This document shows, in pieces, positions 6,055-12,685 of a stretch of 37,781 nt of DNA; positions within the stretch are counted from its first letter, which is position 1; every line of letters begins with the position of its first letter. Where the stretch lies: the IMG/VR virus record IMGVR_UViG_3300029309_000114, positions 1-37,781 of that record. One strand, written 5' to 3'. Source of the DNA: a virus. Both the position numbers and the translations under genes were made by a program. The notes under the pieces were generated by a model that was not told where the DNA came from, made no database searches, and saw nothing but the letters and a program-made list of their open reading frames with translations.

Positions 6055-6500
6055 TGCCAGGCAGAGACAAATCGAAAGGATATCCCAAGACCGCAAAGAA
6101 TATCGGCTTTGGAAAATCTCATGAACTTTGCCAAAAGATCGTCGAGCAAATGGGTTCAGACGAATTGATCGCATTAAGTGAAGGACTCGAAGATGAATTG
6201 GCGGACATTAGGCGATTCGTAAAAGAGTCAGGGGACTTGGAAATGCCCGAATATCGGAAGAAAATGGAACATGCCCTAAAAGGGGGATTGATGCTCCTTC
6301 TTTATACTTTCCCAAAGGAGATTAAAAACCTAAAGGCAAATAATCTACCCTTTGCAATCAAGACTTACCTAGAAGCACTCATGAAGGTTCAAGGTGAGGC
6401 AACTCAACGAATTGAGATTGTCAAAAAGAATTGGGATCATGTCGAATTGAAAGATTTCCTGGATAACTTGCCGGACTCAACCATTGAGGAAAATGAATGA
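6054..6500 (+). CDS. Hypothetical helical protein
   Basis: Encodes 148 residues from ATG 6054 (TAATG overlap with the membrane microprotein); the open frame begins at 5976 but the upstream part overlaps that gene. The basic N-terminus (residues 1-20) is followed by a largely alpha-helical, acidic protein with a hydrophobic helix around 80-92 (G-G-L-M-L-L-L-Y). No family recognised. The position after the helicase loader suggests a DNA-metabolism or regulatory role. Confidence 0.68.
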   Translation: MPGRDKSKGYPKTAKNIGFGKSHELCQKIVEQMGSDELIALSEGLEDELADIRRFVKESGDLEMPEYRKKMEHALKGGLMLLLYTFPKEIKNLKANNLPFAIKTYLEALMKVQGEATQRIEIVKKNWDHVELKDFLDNLPDSTIEENE

Positions 6501-6940
6501 TGGCAGACGAAGGAAAACGAGATATGTCAGGGATGTCGGTTATGAAGAAGGTGAATGGGCTTTCCAAAACTTCAGAAGAAAGAACCAACTCCGAACAGGA
6601 GAAAGAGGGGAAAGAAGATCCGACACCTTGTGGTACTGGGATGAATACGCAGGGACAACCTACAACTACGCAAGACATAAGTTTCCAGTTTACCGAATCC
6701 ACCTTAAAAGACCTTAAAGAGGTGAATCAGGATACTGTCACCATAGAGCAAGCAAAAGAGGCGATAGAGGTCTTATCCGCTCAATGCGGTTCAGATAGGA
6801 TTAGAACGCCATACAGGCATGTTCTGAGGTCTTTCATGGATAAGGTAGAGGAATACATATGTTTTGCTTGTGAGGATGTAAAAGCACCGGGAACTGGAAG
6901 GTATGGATGTCCAAGTTGTCATGGGGAAGGACTCGAATGA
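6497..6940 (+). CDS. C-terminal zinc-ribbon protein
   Basis: Encodes 147 residues with GAGGA six bases before ATG 6497. The first ~65 residues are low-complexity and hydrophilic. The C-terminal half is helical and ends in a four-cysteine zinc ribbon: C-F-A-C around residues 122-125 and C-P-S-C around 138-141. A different frame starting at ATG 6493 gives an aromatic- and Arg-rich 74-residue peptide that overlaps the N-terminal half, so the reading of 6497-6700 is less certain than the zinc-ribbon half. Probably nucleic-acid or protein binding. Confidence 0.65.
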   Translation: MMADEGKRDMSGMSVMKKVNGLSKTSEERTNSEQEKEGKEDPTPCGTGMNTQGQPTTTQDISFQFTESTLKDLKEVNQDTVTIEQAKEAIEVLSAQCGSDRIRTPYRHVLRSFMDKVEEYICFACEDVKAPGTGRYGCPSCHGEGLE

Positions 6941-7212
6941 ATCGTTTTGCGTATGTCCTGGGCGTTATGTTGTCGGGCGCGCGTGTATCTAGGAGGTCAA
7001 ATCCGATGAATATAGGCTCAAAACTACCCATAAATAATGCTATCCGGGCAACCAAAGCCCAAAAGCCTAGTGTTTATGCACCCGAACAGGGGATTATTTG
7101 TCCCCTACCGCGATTTTCGACCGGTGGGGGGGGTCTCCCCTCCGAGATCACCGAAACGATTACGCCAAAGAAATTTTTTGAAAATCTAAATTCGGATGAA
7201 TCAACTCTATGA
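6937..7212 (+). CDS. Hypothetical protein over a GC-hairpin region
   Basis: Encodes 91 residues from ATG 6937 (GGGGAAGG ribosome site, ATGA overlap). A second in-frame start at 7006 has an even better AGGAGG at 6991-6996 and would give 68 residues. The product has no recognisable domain and is rich in Pro/Ser/Gly. The DNA holds two GC-rich hairpins and a G8 tract (7088-7143), so part of it could instead be a structured untranslated region ahead of the methyltransferase. Moderate to low confidence that the full frame is translated. Confidence 0.45.
   Translation: MNRFAYVLGVMLSGARVSRRSNPMNIGSKLPINNAIRATKAQKPSVYAPEQGIICPLPRFSTGGGGLPSEITETITPKKFFENLNSDESTL
7088..7143 (+). repeat. Two consecutive GC-rich hairpins with a G8 tract
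   Basis: AGGGGA (7088-7093) pairs with TCCCCT (7101-7106) across a 7-base loop. Next, a G8 run (7126-7133) pairs with CCCCTCC (7137-7143) across TCT, giving a 7-bp stem with one wobble. These are the strongest local stem-loops in the early region and lie upstream of the methyltransferase. They could limit transcription or translation, and the G8 tract is prone to slippage. Confidence 0.5.
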
Positions 7213-7381
7213 CCTTGTTTCTGATAAGCATGACGAAGGATATATTCTGTCCTACCTCCAGGATCACGGAGTCATCTCCGACAATTGCTACAAGATATTT
7301 CATGTTATTAATGATCGCGAGGCATATGACTTCATTCGGGCAAACTATAAGGACTTTTTGCGATGGGGCATAAGAAATTGA
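7196..7381 (+). CDS. Small hypothetical protein
   Basis: Encodes 61 residues, overlapping the previous frame by 17 bases and the methyltransferase start by 19. The product is acidic and aromatic, predominantly helical (D-x-x-D-E-G-Y-I-L-S-Y-L). There is no clear ribosome site. No family recognised; the overlaps suggest it is translated together with the methyltransferase. Confidence 0.55.
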   Translation: MNQLYDLVSDKHDEGYILSYLQDHGVISDNCYKIFHVINDREAYDFIRANYKDFLRWGIRN

Positions 7382-8463
7382 GGTACATTAGTTTATTTGC
7401 CGGAGTCGGTGGGTTCGACCTTGGTTTGGAACGAGCAGGGCATGAATGCGTTGCACAAGTTGAATGGGACAGAAATGCATCAGGCGTATTAAAGCGTCGA
7501 TGGTCGGATGTTCCTTTGTTTTGCGATGTTACAAAAGTATCGGCAGATGATCTGCCCGATTGTGATTTAATAACATATGGATTCCCATGTCAGGATTTGA
7601 GCGTAGCCGGGAAGAGAAAGGGATTGGATGGAAAACGATCAGGATTATTTTATGAAGCGACAAGAATTATCAAAGGACTTGCAGACCGAGCTATTCGGAG
7701 AGGAGGAGTTGGCGGAGGTAGGTTCATCGCAATCGCTGAGAATGTCAGGGGCTTACTCTCTAGCGGAGATGGTTACGACTTTGCAAGGTGCATCCGGGAA
7801 TTACACGACATCGGGGCGAGTGAAGTCGGATGGACAGTTCTTGACTCTCAATACTTCGGAGTGGCGCAACGGAGGAAGCGCGTGTTCATTGTTTCAGATT
7901 TTGGAGGGGAATCCGTCGATGAAATACTTGCTTTCTCCGAAGGCGTGTCGGGGAATCCTGCGCCGAGCCGAGAAGCGTGGAAAGGAACTTCCGGAGATGT
8001 TGGAGATGGCTTTACGGCAAGTAGCGTTGGAGATGGCATCCAAGAAGTAGCAAATACTCTTCAGACCACTTGCGATGATTATAGTAGGGCTGACGGATTT
8101 AATATGATACCTCAAGCCAAAGCATTTACCGCATCCGCCCGATCAAACAAGATGGCATGGGAGGGGGATATTAGTGGGACGATAAATTGTCAGATGAACT
8201 CAGATTCGAGCAATCTGCAAATGGGAGTCCGTGAAAACCTAACAGTTCGTCGTCTCACTCCAATCGAATGCGAACGCCTACAAGGATTCCCTGATAATTG
8301 GACATCGGAAAAGATGGAACTAATTCTCGAAGGCAACGAGTGGAAAGCAACTGGCAAGGTGGTCAAACAAGCGGATGGTTCTCGTTATGCCCAAATGGGG
8401 AATGCGGTGACTGTAAGTGTAGCTGAATGGATAGGTAAACGCATTGGTGGAATATTCGTATGA
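7363..8463 (+). CDS. DNA (cytosine-5) methyltransferase
   Basis: Encodes 366 residues, transferring a methyl group from S-adenosylmethionine to C5 of cytosine. Motif I FAGVGGFDLG (12-21), motif IV GFPCQDLS with catalytic Cys76, motif VI ENV (126-128), motif VIII QRRKR (169-173), motif IX L-T-P-I-E-C-E-R-L-Q-G-F-P and motif X R-Y-A-Q-M-G-N-A-V near the C-terminus are all present, so the enzyme looks active. The region between VIII and IX (about 180-290) is the target-recognition domain; target unknown. It could protect phage DNA from host restriction. A second conserved-looking protein is encoded in the +1 frame of codons 89-229, and the stop overlaps the next nuclease gene (ATGA). Confidence 0.93.
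   Translation: MGHKKLRYISLFAGVGGFDLGLERAGHECVAQVEWDRNASGVLKRRWSDVPLFCDVTKVSADDLPDCDLITYGFPCQDLSVAGKRKGLDGKRSGLFYEATRIIKGLADRAIRRGGVGGGRFIAIAENVRGLLSSGDGYDFARCIRELHDIGASEVGWTVLDSQYFGVAQRRKRVFIVSDFGGESVDEILAFSEGVSGNPAPSREAWKGTSGDVGDGFTASSVGDGIQEVANTLQTTCDDYSRADGFNMIPQAKAFTASARSNKMAWEGDISGTINCQMNSDSSNLQMGVRENLTVRRLTPIECERLQGFPDNWTSEKMELILEGNEWKATGKVVKQADGSRYAQMGNAVTVSVAEWIGKRIGGIFV
7628..8050 (+). CDS. Overlapping-frame protein within the methyltransferase gene
   Basis: A 140-residue frame lies entirely inside the methyltransferase gene, in the +1 frame, with AAAGGG a few bases before ATG 7628. It is not obviously a chance shadow. Its C-terminal half (T-L-N-T-S-E-W around residues 73-79, and L-S-P-K-A-C-R-G-I-L-R-R-A-E-K-R-G-K around 102-119) matches a pattern I recall from many phage hypothetical proteins, while the same DNA also encodes motif VIII of the methyltransferase. 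Either this is a real dual-coding gene, or the family is a recurrent misreading of C5-methyltransferase genes; database entries may include both. Function unknown. Confidence 0.5.
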   Translation: MENDQDYFMKRQELSKDLQTELFGEEELAEVGSSQSLRMSGAYSLAEMVTTLQGASGNYTTSGRVKSDGQFLTLNTSEWRNGGSACSLFQILEGNPSMKYLLSPKACRGILRRAEKRGKELPEMLEMALRQVALEMASKK

Positions 8464-8918
8464 GCAAAGCATTTAAAAAAGACCTGGTAGCCGGTGAGGC
8501 ATCCGAGAAGATCCTGATGGATATGGTTCGTAGATCGGGCAAGACACCGATGAAGCCGGAGGGTTTGTTTAGCCTTTACGACTTCTTTGTTTGCGAAACC
8601 AAGCTTGCCTATGAGGTCAAGAGGGACTGGAAGTCTGCCCATACCGGTAATGTGGTAATCGAGATTGAAATGCCGGTTGGTACACCTAGTGGATTACAGA
8701 CAACGATTGCTGACTATTGGGTCTTCGATTTGCCGGGTGAATTTGTTTTGGCGAGACCGGACAGGTTGAAGGACATGTTGGCATTCGAGCGGATAGGATC
8801 ATCGTGTGAATTTGTGGGCAATGGGGATTCTACGATGAAGCGAGCGTATTTGGTGGAAGTGAACATTCTGAAAAAATATTCGGATGGGGTTTACAAAAAG
8901 AAAAATGAAAATAAGTGA
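8460..8918 (+). CDS. PD-(D/E)xK nuclease-like protein
   Basis: Encodes 152 residues. The core L-Y-D-F-F-V (Asp about 42) followed by A-Y-E-V-K-R-D (ExK, about 52-54) fits the PD-(D/E)xK fold. The following G-N-V-V-I-E-I-E and G-T-P-S-G-L-Q-T-T-I-A-D-Y-W segments are typical of a phage subfamily of small nucleases. The start overlaps the methyltransferase stop by ATGA, so the two are translationally coupled. This could be a restriction-like partner of the methyltransferase, or a recombination/packaging nuclease; the sequence does not choose. Confidence 0.75.
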   Translation: MSKAFKKDLVAGEASEKILMDMVRRSGKTPMKPEGLFSLYDFFVCETKLAYEVKRDWKSAHTGNVVIEIEMPVGTPSGLQTTIADYWVFDLPGEFVLARPDRLKDMLAFERIGSSCEFVGNGDSTMKRAYLVEVNILKKYSDGVYKKKNENK

Positions 8919-9135
8919 CATATGGAAACCGACAAAAAAACTGACGACTCACGCCTCAATGCTTTGGGATCAGATCAAGATTTGCCAGGAATTGAGAGTA
9001 GAAAACGAACGACTGAAAGGGGAATTGGATGAAGCGAGAAAGCGACTTAGCGAACGAACTGGGGATCACTCGAAGGGAAGTAAGGGAAATCAGACAGAAT
9101 GCTCTTTCTGCAACTTCGTGGACAAAGGTAGGTAG
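8905..9135 (+). CDS. Small coiled-coil protein
   Basis: Encodes 76 residues from ATG 8905 (the frame opens at 8884). Residues ~25-50 form a leucine/glutamate heptad helix (E-L-R-V-E-N-E-R-L-K-G-E-L-D-E-A), and C-S-F-C appears near the end. It overlaps the start of the next gene by over 100 bases. A competing frame at 8922-9032 encodes 36 residues and ends in an ATGA overlap with the next gene, which is the usual arrangement in this genome, so the choice is uncertain. Confidence 0.45.
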   Translation: MKISDIWKPTKKLTTHASMLWDQIKICQELRVENERLKGELDEARKRLSERTGDHSKGSKGNQTECSFCNFVDKGR

Positions 9136-9424
9136 GGAGATCCACTATAGCGAAGAAGGGGAGCATGAATTGCGAAATGAGATCCAAAAGCGATTATCTG
9201 TTGAAGATTTGGGTGACCCTTTACCGGTTGAGGATGACCAGGAAATGGTGATCACGAATATTCCCTTCAATAAGACTTTGTTGATTTGTGGAGACCGCAA
9301 GGTGCGAGTCAGTTCAAATGAAAAATTCATCAAGGGTATGAAGATTAAGGCAAGACCTCCGGCAGATGGATATCGGGTTTGGGTTTTGGTTGGTCGGACA
9401 CCCAGGTGGCGAGGGAGGTGGTAA
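9029..9424 (+). CDS. HTH protein, candidate small terminase subunit
   Basis: Encodes 131 residues. The N-terminus (about 5-30: D-L-A-N-E-L-G-I-T-R-R-E-V-R-E-I-R) is a helix-turn-helix. The remainder is a charged linker and a beta-rich C-terminus (I-K-A-R-P-P, V-W-V-L-V-G). It lies two genes upstream of the large terminase, where a DNA-recognising small terminase is expected. The HTH-first layout and size fit, but no signature proves it; a transcriptional regulator is the alternative. Confidence 0.6.
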   Translation: MKRESDLANELGITRREVREIRQNALSATSWTKVGREIHYSEEGEHELRNEIQKRLSVEDLGDPLPVEDDQEMVITNIPFNKTLLICGDRKVRVSSNEKFIKGMKIKARPPADGYRVWVLVGRTPRWRGRW

Positions 9425-9425
9425 A

Positions 9426-9575
9426 ATGACAAAAAGAGCAGATGACAATATTCGGAAGTGGGAACAAATCCGTGAGAGAAAAATGATGGAAGCGGAAATC
9501 CAAAGACAGGTGGAAGAAATGATGAGTTCGACCAAGTCCAAAAACCGAAAAATTCTCAAACGCAAAAAGAAATGA
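9426..9575 (+). CDS. Small basic helical protein before terminase
   Basis: Encodes 49 residues from ATG 9426, preceded by GGGAGG at seven bases (upstream in-frame ATG 9366 has no ribosome site). A long charged helix with a basic C-terminus (K-R-K-K-K). Its last bases overlap the terminase start (ATGA). Possibly an accessory packaging factor; function unknown. Confidence 0.65.
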   Translation: MTKRADDNIRKWEQIRERKMMEAEIQRQVEEMMSSTKSKNRKILKRKKK

Positions 9576-11200
9576 TCGAATGGACTGATCATCCGTATTT
9601 TCCCATCCCTACAAAAGACCAGGCTAGGGTAATGGGTAAGGAGAAACTTCTTGAGATTTGGCAGAAGAGGGAGGAAGCAATTCATGCGGAGAAGGTTGAC
9701 CCTTTTCACAATGGCATTGAGCCGGATCATTGGAAGATGGCGGATGAAGAATTTGCCAAAACTGATGAGATTGTTTGCCTTGGTGGAAACAGGGCAGGAA
9801 AGTCTTTTTGGGCTTCGAAGCGAGTGGTGAAGTGCATCAATGATATACCTGGTGCAAATGTGCTTTGTATGCATACGACTGCATCAACTTCGATTGAGCA
9901 ACAACAACAGTACATTTGGGATTTCATACCTTCCGAATGGAAACAGGCGAAAAAGGGGAAGGTGACAAACATGACCTTTTCGAAGAAGGGCGGTTTTACG
10001 GAATCGAGCATGGTTGCCCCGAACGGAAGCCGGATTTTCTTTCGAAATTATTCGCAGAACCTGGACACCGGTATCCTGGAGGGAAGTGAATGGGATTTGG
10101 TTTGGTTGGATGAGTTGTGCGGAATTGATCACATCAATGCTTTGCGTTTTCGATTGGTGACCAGGGCAAATCGTCCATCACCTGGCTACCCGGAAGGATA
10201 TCCCTGGCGTGGAATGATGATTACCTTTACACCAGTTGCCGGATACACTCCAACGATCCGCGAATATCTCCAGGGAGCAAAGACGATTAAGGAAGTCGAT
10301 GCCGACCCGGATTTGTTGCCGGGAGAAAAAGTGCCGGTCATTCAGCAACCATTGCGTGAGAACTCCAGGGTGATCTACTTTCATTCGGAGTGGAATAAAT
10401 TCAATGATTATGGGGCTTTGAAGAAAACCTTGAAGAATGATCCCCGGCAAAAAATTTTGACTCGATGCTATGGAGTTCCCCACAAGCAAAGTGGCTCGCA
10501 GTTTCCGCGATTTGGAAATGCTCATTTGGTAACGGACGAACAGATTCCGGAAGAAGGTACGAACTACCATATCGTTGACCCTTCAAACGGAAAAAACTGG
10601 GTGATGGTATGGGTCAGGGTTGCGGTGGATGGGAAATGCTATGTTTACCGCGAGTTTCCGGATCAGATTCGTTCGATTCCAGGGGTTGGCATGGCAGGGG
10701 AGTGGGCGATTCCGGGCAAAAAAATGGATGGTGACCCTGGATTGGCTCAAGACAATTGGGGATGGAGTTTGATGCGATACAAGCAGGAAATCGAGACTTT
10801 GGAGGGTGATGAGGAGATTTTCATGCGAATTATGGACTCAAGGTACGGAAATGCGACCACTCCTACGCAAACCGCGACTACTTCGATCATTGAGGAAATG
10901 GCAGATTTGGGTCTTATGTTTGATCCTTCAATCGGTGTCCGAATTGATGAGGGAGTGACCCTGGTCAATGACTTCCTGGATTTTGACGAGAGCAGACCGG
11001 TTGGGTTGGATAATTCTCCCCGGCTCTTTGTTCATGAAGACTGTAAGAACTTACGCTTCGCTATGTCAACCTGGACAGGACAGGATGGGAAGAAAGGGGC
11101 ATGTAAGGATTGGTGCGATCTCATGCGATACTTTATCTTAGCCGGTGCTACCTACATCGACGGAGACGATGGAGTTCTTAGTGCCGGAGGTTATTGGTAA
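9572..11200 (+). CDS. terL: Terminase large subunit
   Basis: Encodes 542 residues, the ATP-driven packaging motor and headful/end-cutting nuclease. The N-terminal ATPase domain has Walker A GGNRAGKS (71-78) and Walker B DLVWLDE (175-181, Asp180/Glu181). The C-terminal RNase-H-like nuclease domain shows acidic positions in H-I-V-D-P-S-N (Asp336) and M-R-I-M-D-S-R-Y-G (Asp422), with further acidic residues later. The start overlaps the preceding gene (ATGA). The stop codon at 11198-11200 lies within a probable terminator hairpin, and the next unit begins 220 bases downstream behind its own promoter module. Confidence 0.94.
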   Translation: MIEWTDHPYFPIPTKDQARVMGKEKLLEIWQKREEAIHAEKVDPFHNGIEPDHWKMADEEFAKTDEIVCLGGNRAGKSFWASKRVVKCINDIPGANVLCMHTTASTSIEQQQQYIWDFIPSEWKQAKKGKVTNMTFSKKGGFTESSMVAPNGSRIFFRNYSQNLDTGILEGSEWDLVWLDELCGIDHINALRFRLVTRANRPSPGYPEGYPWRGMMITFTPVAGYTPTIREYLQGAKTIKEVDADPDLLPGEKVPVIQQPLRENSRVIYFHSEWNKFNDYGALKKTLKNDPRQKILTRCYGVPHKQSGSQFPRFGNAHLVTDEQIPEEGTNYHIVDPSNGKNWVMVWVRVAVDGKCYVYREFPDQIRSIPGVGMAGEWAIPGKKMDGDPGLAQDNWGWSLMRYKQEIETLEGDEEIFMRIMDSRYGNATTPTQTATTSIIEEMADLGLMFDPSIGVRIDEGVTLVNDFLDFDESRPVGLDNSPRLFVHEDCKNLRFAMSTWTGQDGKKGACKDWCDLMRYFILAGATYIDGDDGVLSAGGYW

Positions 11201-11213
11201 TACACCTCTTTTT
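11187..11213 (+). terminator. Probable terminator overlapping the terL stop
   Basis: GAGGT (11187-11191) pairs with ACCTC (11204-11208), followed by T5 (11209-11213). The loop contains the terL stop and the 12-mer GGTAATACACCT (11196-11207), which is shared with the terminator-like element at 384-395. The stem is short, so strength is doubtful, but position and the shared sequence support a boundary role. Confidence 0.45.
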
Positions 11214-11228
11214 CTAAGCACTTTTGGC

Positions 11229-11261
11229 GTATGACTGATGTATGACTGGTGTATGTTTGAT
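11229..11261. repeat. Three tandem 11-bp repeats
   Basis: GTATGACTGAT (11229-11239), GTATGACTGGT (11240-11250) and GTATGTTTGAT (11251-11261) repeat head to tail with an 11-base period, followed by a partial GTAAACC. Each unit spans about one helical turn, so a protein could bind all copies on one face. They lie in the non-coding gap after terL. Candidates are a packaging recognition (pac/cos-side) site for the small terminase, or operators for the downstream unit. Confidence 0.7.
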
Positions 11262-11356
11262 GTAAACCAAAATAAATTAACAAAAAAAGGTTTTTCGTAA
11301 ATAGTTGAATATTAAACAATTAACTCTAATTTTAGAATTTTGTCTGCATCCGACAT
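11262..11356. other. AT-rich non-coding spacer
   Basis: No convincing gene is present. It is strongly A/T-rich (11270-11340) with homopolymer runs, e.g. A7 near 11282, and ends in a half-site of the operator (ATCCGACAT, 11348-11356). It may provide UP-element-like promoter sequence for the module that follows. Confidence 0.45.
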
Positions 11357-11421
11357 TTTTATGACACAAGAAGTACTATTTACCTCTTGCTTTATGTCGG
11401 ACAATATGTAAGATTACAATC
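11357..11421 (+). promoter_or_regulatory. Promoter/operator module, copy 2
   Basis: Shares ATGACACAAGAA (11361-11372) and CTTGCTTTATGTC with copy 1. The palindrome here is TATGTCGGACAAT (11393-11405), the inverse orientation of the central base in copy 1. The distance from the ATGACAC block to the operator is 32 bases here and 42 in copy 1, exactly about one helical turn different. The distance to the start codon is conserved (29 versus 28). An extra half-site CCGACAT lies at 11350-11356. Probably bound by one phage regulator controlling both units. Confidence 0.6.
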
Positions 11422-11736
11422 ATGAACATTGAAGATTTAAAAAACAAAAAGTTTCTACCGAACTCCGAACTTCACCAATTAGTGGATTTAATGTTTTCGG
11501 AAATGTCGATTCACACCATCGATTCAACATTATCTAAACGCCAACTTGGCAGGGTAGCCAAAGAGTGGTTGCAGGACAATGGTTTGCACCAATTCGCAAA
11601 TCGATGGTCATTATGCCTTTTAATTGGCGATCTCCTCAAGCTTTCTCTTCACGCAAGCTTTGAAGAAACCAGGAGACAAATTGCCAATGGTGAGGAAAGG
11701 CGAATCGTAAACATCAAACTGGGGGAAATATTATGA
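11422..11736 (+). CDS. Hypothetical protein, first gene of second unit
   Basis: Encodes 104 residues, all helical in character, with a possible HTH-like segment around residues 35-60 (L-S-K-R-Q-L-G-R-V-A-K-E-W-L). It follows operator module 2 directly, as the 485 gene follows module 1, and both start M-N. Being first behind an operator it could be an autoregulating DNA-binding protein; that is inference. The stop overlaps the next microprotein (ATGA). Confidence 0.68.
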   Translation: MNIEDLKNKKFLPNSELHQLVDLMFSEMSIHTIDSTLSKRQLGRVAKEWLQDNGLHQFANRWSLCLLIGDLLKLSLHASFEETRRQIANGEERRIVNIKLGEIL

Positions 11737-11801
11737 TACTCACAATAGCATACTTCACCTACCTACTCTTCATCCTTTGGATCATAAGGGGGGAACTATG
11801 A
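11733..11801 (+). CDS. 22-residue membrane microprotein
   Basis: A tiny frame linked by ATGA overlaps to both neighbours. It is almost entirely one hydrophobic helix with aromatics (Y-F-T-Y-L-L-F-I-L-W-I-I) followed by R-G-E-L. The two-sided coupling matches the similar microprotein at 5971. Possibly a host-membrane-acting peptide or a translation-coupling leader; unproven. Confidence 0.5.
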   Translation: MILTIAYFTYLLFILWIIRGEL

Positions 11802-12160
11802 TTGACAGACTACAAACAATCCTTGCGGACTTTCACGCAATCGCCCAGGCAGACACCGCATTTGGCGATTATGATCCAGCCCTCCGGGGCAAACTTCATG
11901 GTCATTGCGGATGTGTAACATTCGCGCTACAAAAAATCTTTGGTGGACAAATAGTGTCCGGGAAGATTGCCGGAGAAAGCCACCTTTGGAATGACTTCGG
12001 TGGTATTGAGGTGGATTGTTGTGCCGAACAATTCGGGCAAGCACCTATTGTATTTTTCCAACCTGGGGGTCGATTAGTCAAACCCAGGAAAACCATCAAT
12101 CCAAGATTCCAACTCTTTTGGGATCGATACCAAACCCATATTCAAAATGAAAATCATTAA
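11798..12160 (+). CDS. Papain-like/YunG-like cysteine fold protein
   Basis: Encodes 120 residues from ATG 11798 (G-rich ribosome site AAGGGGGG). The layout G-H-C-G-C-V-T-F-A-L-Q (Cys37 or Cys39), F-G-G-Q-I, then S-H-L-W-N (His62) and I-E-V-D (Asp73) resembles the YunG/papain-like family, where a Cys leads a helix and His sits on the strand after a glycine turn. If active it would be a peptidase, deamidase or transferase. It sits in an accessory/regulatory block, so a host-directed role is plausible. A role in lysis is possible but not indicated. Confidence 0.6.
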   Translation: MIDRLQTILADFHAIAQADTAFGDYDPALRGKLHGHCGCVTFALQKIFGGQIVSGKIAGESHLWNDFGGIEVDCCAEQFGQAPIVFFQPGGRLVKPRKTINPRFQLFWDRYQTHIQNENH

Positions 12161-12425
12161 AAGACATAAGAATGCCACAAAAACATCCGAACTTTTCGGA
12201 TGCCATCCAGGCAAGACTGTTGCCGAGCTTGAAATTTTCAAGGATGGTCTCGGGCAAATTAGTTCCGGGGGGTTGAATGACCAACTCCAATATATTAAAA
12301 TTGGAGATTGTACGAATGAATTCTTCCTTTGGATCGACAACTTCGAGGAAGCAAGAGCATTTGGCGAAAAACTCATTGCGTATGCCGACGAAGCAGATCG
12401 TCGAAAGACCTTGCAAAAAGGATGA
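12147..12425 (+). CDS. Hypothetical protein
   Basis: Encodes 92 residues, overlapping the previous gene by 14 bases. The basic N-terminus (K-I-I-K-R-H-K) is followed by an alternating beta/alpha pattern and a C-terminal helix rich in Ala/Glu/Arg (about 66-92). No family recognised. The stop overlaps the next start (ATGA). Confidence 0.6.
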   Translation: MKIIKRHKNATKTSELFGCHPGKTVAELEIFKDGLGQISSGGLNDQLQYIKIGDCTNEFFLWIDNFEEARAFGEKLIAYADEADRRKTLQKG

Positions 12426-12652
12426 CAAAAAGTAAGATCACCCAAATGACTGAAAAACGAAATTGGGGTGGCAAACGAGACAATCAAACCGGGAGACCTA
12501 AATTACCTGGAGACCAAAAGCGTGTAAAAGTTGGTCTCCGGGTAAAGCCCGAAACGAAAGCCTATTTGGAATCCGGTGAGGGTTCAATGGGTAAGCAAGT
12601 TGATTCCCTGGTTGTCTTTGCCAAAGCCAAAGGCAAAAAGAAGTTGACATAA
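12422..12652 (+). CDS. Ribbon-helix-helix-like small DNA-binding protein
   Basis: Encodes 76 residues from ATG 12422 (overlap ATGA with previous stop; ATG 12446 is an alternative). It has the shape of a widespread phage/plasmid small protein: a basic Gly/Arg N-terminus (W-G-G-K-R, G-R-P-K), then K-R-V-K-V-G-L-R-V-K-P-E-T as the beta strand and two helices. This is typical of RHH-type repressors or predicted plasmid-partition-like regulators. It is one candidate for binding the palindromic operators at 457 and 11393. Confidence 0.62.
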   Translation: MTKSKITQMTEKRNWGGKRDNQTGRPKLPGDQKRVKVGLRVKPETKAYLESGEGSMGKQVDSLVVFAKAKGKKKLT

Positions 12653-12665
12653 TTTCTTACAAAAA

Positions 12666-12685
12666 GACCCATTTTAATATGGGTC
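12666..12685 (+). promoter_or_regulatory. Hairpin/palindrome covering a start codon
   Basis: GACCCAT (12666-12672) and ATGGGTC (12679-12685) form a perfect 7-bp inverted repeat with loop TTTAAT. The right arm begins with the ATG of the MerR-like gene, and no Shine-Dalgarno lies upstream. It could be an operator for autoregulation or an RNA hairpin that hides the start codon. TTGACA occurs at 12644-12649 but is not well spaced to a -10. Confidence 0.55.

Noticed and set aside
9314-9874. 186-codon minus-strand frame
   Set aside because: Overlaps terminase and upstream genes; no plausible domain or start site.
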